Origin: Eremomyces bilateralis CBS 781.70
Lineage: Eukaryota > Ascomycota > Dothideomycetes > Eremomycetales > Eremomycetaceae
Direction: 5' to 3'
DNA length: 64,000 bases
Assembly (NCBI RefSeq): GCF_010015585.1
Contig: NW_022985082.1
Location: 487,150 to 551,149 of the forward strand
The position numbers and the translations under genes were made by a program. Position 1 is the stretch's first letter. Each line of letters opens with the position of its first letter. The notes beneath the pieces were generated by a model. The model was not told the origin of the DNA. It worked only from the letters and a program-made list of their open reading frames with translations, and did no database searches. Of this stretch, positions 58,847 to 64,000 are shown in pieces.

Positions 58847-59938
58847 ATGCACGTCCTCTGGTCCCTCATCCAACCCACCCTCTCCGCCCTCTCCCCCTCC
58901 CCCCTTCCCTTCTCCCTCCGCTGGCGCCTCCTCATCTTTCAACCTCTCACCGCCCTCATCTTCACCTTCAAAGCCCTCCCCTGGATCCTTACCCCCAACT
59001 CCTACTCCGTCCACCACCTCCCCACCCGCGCCAAACACTCCCTCCGCACCCTCGCTTTCCAGCCCCCATCCCGCCCCACCCCTGACTCCCGCCTTCGCCC
59101 CCTCGTCCTCCTCATCCACGGCGGCGGCTTCGTGGGCGGCCTCCCCGACATGCTCGCGGAGTTCGCGCAGACGATCGCAAGAAGGACCGGCGCTGTCGTT
59201 GTCGCGCCGACGTATCGCCTTGCGCCGCGGTGGAGGTTCCCCGCGGCGATTGACGATGTGGATGATGCGGTGAACTGGGTGGTGGAGAATGCAGAGAAGG
59301 AGTGGGGCGCGGATAGGAGGTGCATCACCGTGTGTGGGTTGTCGGCGGGAGGGAATTTGGCGTTCGCGACGAGTTTGGGGAGGAGGGAGGTGAAGGGGTT
59401 GGTGACGTTTTATGCGCCGGTAAGTCTGATTTTGCTTAATAGCTCCGTATCATGTTTGGTTGATGATTGGGTATAGGTAGATTTGCGGTTACATCCTAGG
59501 GCGAAGCCTCGCCCGGACAACTTTCCCAAAAGCGACCCCCTGGGCTTCTTGCAAGAGTTATATGATACGTATGCGTCTGATGCAAAAAAAGAGTGCCCCG
59601 AGGACCCGAGATGCAACCCGATTTTCGCGCCCCTGGACGACCTTCCGAGGAATATCTTGCTGCAAATACCGAAGATCGACATCCTTCTGCATGAGCAAAC
59701 CGTCTTCGTGGAGCGCTTACGCAACGAGGCCCGGGGGAGAGGCGAGCTTTTAGAGGATGGAGAGGAGGATTTGGAGGGGAATAAGAGAAGGATCATGGCG
59801 AATTTCTATGAGAAAGGGTTTCATGGGTGGGTGGAGTTGTCAAAGACGATGGTGGATCAGGAGAGTTGGACGATGGCCACGGAGAGTTCGTTCGACTTCA
59901 TTAATGAAGTCAATGGAGCGAATGGTTATGCTTTTTGA
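58847..59938 (+). CDS. HSL-family alpha/beta hydrolase (lipase/esterase fold-3)
   Basis: Two exons, 58847-59419 and 59477-59938 (57-nt intron), give 344 residues. The HSL oxyanion motif HGGGF starts at His91, the nucleophile is Ser166 in CGLSAGGN, and the acid and base are Asp259 (IPKIDILLHEQ) and His307 (GFHGWVEL). The N-terminus has a hydrophobic stretch (RWRLLIFQPLTALIF, ~25-50), which may be a membrane anchor rather than a cleaved signal, so an ER- or lipid-droplet-associated esterase is likely. The first 300 bases are unusually C-rich at third positions compared with the second exon. Substrate is unknown. Confidence 0.88.
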
Positions 59939-60513
59939 AGTGACAGGTTTGTCTTGGATGGCGATCGGAGTTCTCTGCTTTTCTGAACTGTGATCCTACC
60001 TCTTTCCTTATTGGCGATACGAACATAACCCCCTGTTTATAAGATAACCCCTCAGCTTTGAATGCTACTCTTCTCACACCACTCTTTACTTCACATTCAT
60101 GCTCATCCCAGAGCTTCGATTATTCGAATCGATAGAGTCTTGAGTTGGATTGCTAGGCACTGTGTCCCCCCTCCTTCGACTGAAGCGCTAATATGAAACT
60201 GATGCTGAGAGCCTACCAAAAGACTGCCGACCACAAGCTAAGCTTAGCTGCGATGCTTGAACGAGTTTCTCCTTAAACGTCGCCTAGATATCTTGCATGG
60301 GCAGTGACGGCCGCAGGATGAGTGATCTCACTGATATCCGGCTTGCATTCCCGACCCTTCGAGAAGGATGGATGGAATAATCAGTGCCAGCGGCGGAGCG
60401 GCAACATGTTCGACATTGCTTGACGCCGAACTTCTGCGGTCCGATGGTTAGATCAACCAGCCACTCAATTCCATGTTACTTGACAGAGCGTAGCCGGCAG
60501 ACAGTGTAGAGAC
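59939..60513. other. Intergenic, convergent 3' ends
   Basis: About 575 bases; nothing recognised. Confidence 0.5.
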
Positions 60514-61917
60514 TCATGTTCCCGTAGCAGATATAGTGGCACACCGATTTCCATCCTGCGGGCCCGTTCTCCATACGCATAGGAGCTTATCATAAAAGCT
60601 GGTGGAAACGAACTCCGCTCCTCCTTCTTCTTTCCAAAGATGGCCGTCGGCGCTCGGAATAGCTGCACTGGCATAGTTCATGCTCTTATGCTCCTCGAAC
60701 CGTGCAAGGACATCGATGCTCCATATGTCATTTTCGAGTTTAATCTCAACGACACGGACACCGGCGTACATGCAGCTGACCAGAACCACCCACGAAACAC
60801 GGTCATTCGAGGCGTCCATTGGGCGGTGTTGCGTGCGTGAAAGCTCTTGAAGCCTCCAGACTCCTCCTCCGAGGTCCAGTTCCGTGAGAACGGTGGGTCG
60901 GCCCACTGACGGCACGGAAACCGCTCGGATGTGATCATCGTAGCTCCCTGTTAACATGATGGATTTCGACAAGGGATAAATCACCGTGACTCCTGCTTGA
61001 TGGATCCGTCTGTCCACTCGTTGTACCGGTGCGCCTACGCTGAATTTGTCTCCGTCGGAATGTGCGGCAAGGAAACCACTGCAGTCACTGACCCGAAACG
61101 TCGCATCATCTCCTCCTGATAGAACTGATATTCCGTCTATGGACGGCACGACGTACCATGCTTCGAGATCATGGTTACATATCGTCATGAGCTTCTCGGT
61201 GTCGCGATAGTCTACACTACGCGGTTCACTTTCCGGGCTGATCGCTGGACTTGAGAGATCGAGCACGCAAAGGATTATTTCTCCAGTCGACAATGCTGCA
61301 CAGATGATGTTCGGATCTGTGTGGAATTGGAATGCGGTCACCAAGATGGTTGGTGGCGCAACTTGATGGAAGGTCTGTTCTTGAAAACGGGTTTCGGTTG
61401 ATGATTTGGTGGTTTGACGTAGCTTATACGAGACGAGACTACCGGTTGATAGAGCGGCGACGAGGATGGGGTCTGACCCTTCAACACGATTCGACGACTC
61501 TTGGAAATGGAGGTCAAGAACGCTGGAGGTATTGAAGGCCACTCTTTCTAGATACTGTCTATTCGTAATAGTCAGTGTAAATGCCCAAGGATAGCAAGTG
61601 ATATGAACCAAAAATTGGACTCCAAGAGACAATATTTCATTTCATGGATGGGTAGGGATATTCAATGCAGTTCATGACTTATAAAACATTACATACATAT
61701 CGCCCTCAGACCCAATAATCTTCATGATATCTATGGCGCCCGATCGAACTTGCGCCTTTCCATGCTCTTCATTGTCTTCATCTTGCTTGTCGAGATGATA
61801 ATATCCCACCACAAAATGGGTGGTATCCCAAAACTCCAAACAACATGGTTCGTAATCCAGAGTCACTCGGTTCAGTGTCTGAACTGAATACCTTACTGAT
61901 GGCTCGGATTCTTCCAT
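60514..61917 (-). CDS. dph7: Dph7/Rrt2 WD-repeat diphthine methylesterase
   Basis: Two exons on the minus strand, 61917-61697 and 61558-60514 (138-nt intron), encode 421 residues (yeast Rrt2 is 387). Exon 1 holds the N-terminal blade with YEPCCLEFW and THFVVGYYHLDK, an acidic loop and RSGAIDIMKI; the splice continues GDI-QYLERVAFNTSSVLDL. Later blades show ILVTAFQFHTDPNIICAALS, SGGDDATFRVSD, HQAGVTVIYP, MLTGSYDDHIRAVS and the final FVSTSFYDKLLCVWR. The HxAGVT...GSYDD arrangement is characteristic of Dph7, which demethylates diphthine on eEF2 to allow the last amidation step of diphthamide synthesis. The intron is longer than usual, so a small extra exon cannot be excluded. Confidence 0.85.
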
Positions 61918-63105
61918 TGCGGCGTGCAAATAGAGGGAAATGTTGGTCGTTAATCGTAGCAGAATCCAGCCAAAGACGTAGCCAGAGTTGAGCTTCGGTG
62001 GGGACACCAACTAAAGGATTGGGTACATATGAGCAGGTCAGAAGCTACAGGTACTTATGCCCATTCGTCCTGGCGATGGTTCATAATATTCATGAAGTAT
62101 GAAGATGAAGAGTTCAAGATGGAAGTACCATGCTGTAGCGTAGCAAAAGCAGTCTAACCCGTAATGGCAAAGCACACGTCATTCATACTTGAATTGGATT
62201 TTGATATTACAATATTCGATGGTGTGGTTTAATTAGCGCGTTTATTCCCTTACGACTTTTCCATCTTTGTTCTTTCCTCTAATCCGTAAACTCTCCCCAT
62301 CTAATTACATATTTTCGAAAGAATTGCGAAATCTCCTCTCCGTCCACGTTCCCGCCCTTCGCCTCCTTCACCCTCCTCGCCTTTCCTTGTGCCTTTTCCC
62401 AACGGGCTCCTGTCACCGAATCGCTCCCCCTACTCGCTCGCGCATGACTGACACGACTCCTCTCCCACCTGCGACTAGCCTCTGCCGCAACAGAAGGGAC
62501 AGAAGGGCCGGCCGCGGTGACCTCGAGGCATTTGAAGACCGGAAGAACGTGTCGATAAGCATCGTGTGCCAAAACCAAGCCGGCTTGGAGAGTAATCGGG
62601 ATAATTATAGAGGGTGAGGTGAGCAGGGCGGCAGAGGTACCGGCCGTAACCAGTCTAAAAACTCCACAATCAAGGGTTCCTAGTTCGACGAAGGATGGAG
62701 GATAATATTTCTATTTCTATTTTCGCGCTTATTATAAATAGAGTCAACCAGAGTCTTATAAGACATTGCTTCAAATTTAGAGGGCGTACAGCGCCCGTTG
62801 GCCGCCGGAATGGAAAGGTAGTTGATGCTCGCTTTCGACACGGTGTTGTCGAATGGTCTTGGCGTTAGCTCCGCCCTACCTTTGCAGCCGACAGCTGCTC
62901 TCTAGCAGTGGACAGCAGCAAGGCAGGAGTGTTGATTGGCGAGCTTTGCAAATGGATTCGCTACTTGAGGATGAACCTCATCTGGGTACTTCGTACAGAC
63001 ATGAACTCACTCCCAGGCGTTCGCATGCCCACGTACAGAGCAACATGCGCCAGAAGAGAGCAACAACCGGCAGCTAACAAAACTTAACCTCGCGACTCCA
63101 AGCTC
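61918..63105. other. Intergenic between dph7 and the NACHT gene
   Basis: About 1.2 kb with no gene supported. Both flanking genes point away from it, so it holds both promoters. Confidence 0.4.
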
Positions 63106-64000
63106 ATGTCAGGCAGCACTCAACTCATTAGCGGTGTGTCCGCCAACCAGAATTCGCAGGTTGTAGCTGGCACTATCCATGGATCTGTGAACTTTGGGAG
63201 CAGCGAAAGTGAGAGTGCTTAGTTGGCTGTGGCCTCAAAGCAGCAGGAAGCTGACTGGCAATCTAGACTTGAACGATGTGCTCAGCTCCCTCCCCACCTC
63301 AGAGGACGCGCCGTTCAATACATACCAGCGACAACCCGACCCGGCCTGCCTTCCCGATGCCCGCGTTGATCTCCTTCAAAAGATCTACATCTGGGCTGAT
63401 GGCCGAGACGAGCGCTGTATTTTCTGGCTGAACGGCTTGGCCGGCACGGGCAAGTCGACAATTGCGCGCACTGTCGCCCGCAGGCGCTTCGATGAGCAGC
63501 AACTCGGAGCCAGCTTCTTCTTCTCGCGTGGCGGTAGAGATGTCAACCATGCAGACAAGTTCATCACGAGCATTGCGTGGCAGCTGGCGAACAACATACC
63601 CTCTCTCCACCAGCACATTTGCGATGCCATCATAGAGCGCCGCGACATTGCGAGTCAGTCCCTCCGCGACATTGCGAGTCAGTCCCTCCGCGACATTGCG
63701 AGTCAGTCCCTCCGTGACCAGTGGCAGCAGCTTATCCTACGTCCACTATTAAAGCTAGGTGAAAACGGCGGCCAGTCCTCGTACACGTCGTTGATGCGCT
63801 CGATTAGTGCGACGGTGACAATAATATCCGGATTATCATACACCTCTTGGCTGAAGCTCGATTATTAAAGACGGTTCGACTACGAGTCTTGCTGACCAGC
63901 CGATCTGAGATTCCAATCCGATATGGATTCCGTCAGCTACCGAATGCGAATCTCCAGGATATTGTACTTCACGGCATATCACCCTCAATCGTAGATCACG
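63106..64000 (+). pseudogene. Broken NACHT (NLR-type) receptor gene, cut by window end
   Basis: Exon 1 (63106-63208) encodes a 34-residue N-terminus with NQNSQVVAGTIHGSVNFG, similar in pattern to fungal RHIM-like/PP amyloid signalling motifs. A 58-nt intron (GTGAGA..CTAG, branch GCTGAC) joins it to exon 2 at 63267: SENLNDVLSSLPTSEDAPFN. The NACHT core follows: RVDLLQKIYIWADG, Walker A FWLNGLAGTGKSTIART, then LGASFFFSRGG. A 24-bp unit is repeated three times (63641-63712). Near 63780-63790 the frame shifts; similarity continues in another frame through the Walker B region (VVDALD), where an in-frame TAG replaces the expected Glu codon, and on to LLTSRSEIPIRYGFRQLPN and IVLHGISPSIVDH at the edge. 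The receptor is therefore probably inactive. WD or other C-terminal repeats lie outside the window. Confidence 0.75.
63641..63712 (+). repeat. 24-bp tandem repeat, three exact copies, in the NACHT coding region
   Basis: Units at 63641, 63665 and 63689 each encode RDIASQSL in frame. They are identical, so expansion is recent. Confidence 0.95.

Noticed and set aside
45625-59938. Secondary-metabolite biosynthetic cluster
   Set aside because: No polyketide synthase, NRPS, terpene synthase or tailoring oxidase set is present; the genes are degradative enzymes.
1-64000. CRISPR arrays, bacterial operons, rRNA genes
   Set aside because: None seen; spliced genes throughout indicate fungal nuclear DNA.

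Overview
The window is nuclear DNA of a filamentous ascomycete (Pezizomycotina). Genes are broken by short introns, mostly 48-77 nt, with GT..AG ends and CTAAC/CTGAC-like branch points. The gene set (StuA, an NDR-family kinase, Zn2Cys6 factor, AA9 oxygenase, NACHT receptor) is typical of that group. Class is uncertain; the StuA APSES region would fit Eurotiomycetes, Lecanoromycetes or Dothideomycetes.

Layout. 0-12.4 kb is conserved housekeeping: the 3' part of an NDR/AGC kinase, PYM, a highly split qcr9 (complex III), and ubr1 (N-degron E3 ligase). 12.4-18.3 kb has no conserved protein gene. It holds an intron-containing tRNA-Ala(AGC) and, on the + strand, a run of very short reading frames, several of which share the motif D-C-x4-C-[PK]-x-S and each of which has a TATA-like box upstream. 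This is the best candidate for something undescribed. 18.4-24.2 kb has a 2H phosphoesterase and the APSES developmental regulator stuA. 24.2-36.7 kb is a gene-free stretch of about 12.5 kb upstream of stuA. 36.8-44.8 kb returns to conserved genes: a DDHD phospholipase, a DUF1917/BLES03-like protein and a glutamine-rich SS18/Snf11-like SWI/SNF subunit.

45.6-60 kb is accessory. It has a secreted alpha/beta hydrolase, a hAT-type MITE, a Zn2Cys6 transcription factor divergent from a secreted AA9 lytic polysaccharide monooxygenase, decayed DNA-transposon material (a MULE and a RecQ-like helicase fragment), a secreted class 3 lipase and an HSL-type esterase. Together these look like a plant-polymer and ester degradation neighbourhood whose only local regulator is the Zn2Cys6 protein; co-regulation is inference. 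60.5-62 kb is dph7 (diphthamide synthesis). The window ends in a broken NACHT (NLR-type) gene whose first exon encodes a short motif resembling fungal RHIM-like/PP amyloid signalling motifs.

Intron coordinates were read by eye from splice consensus, frame continuity and family conservation; no search was run.
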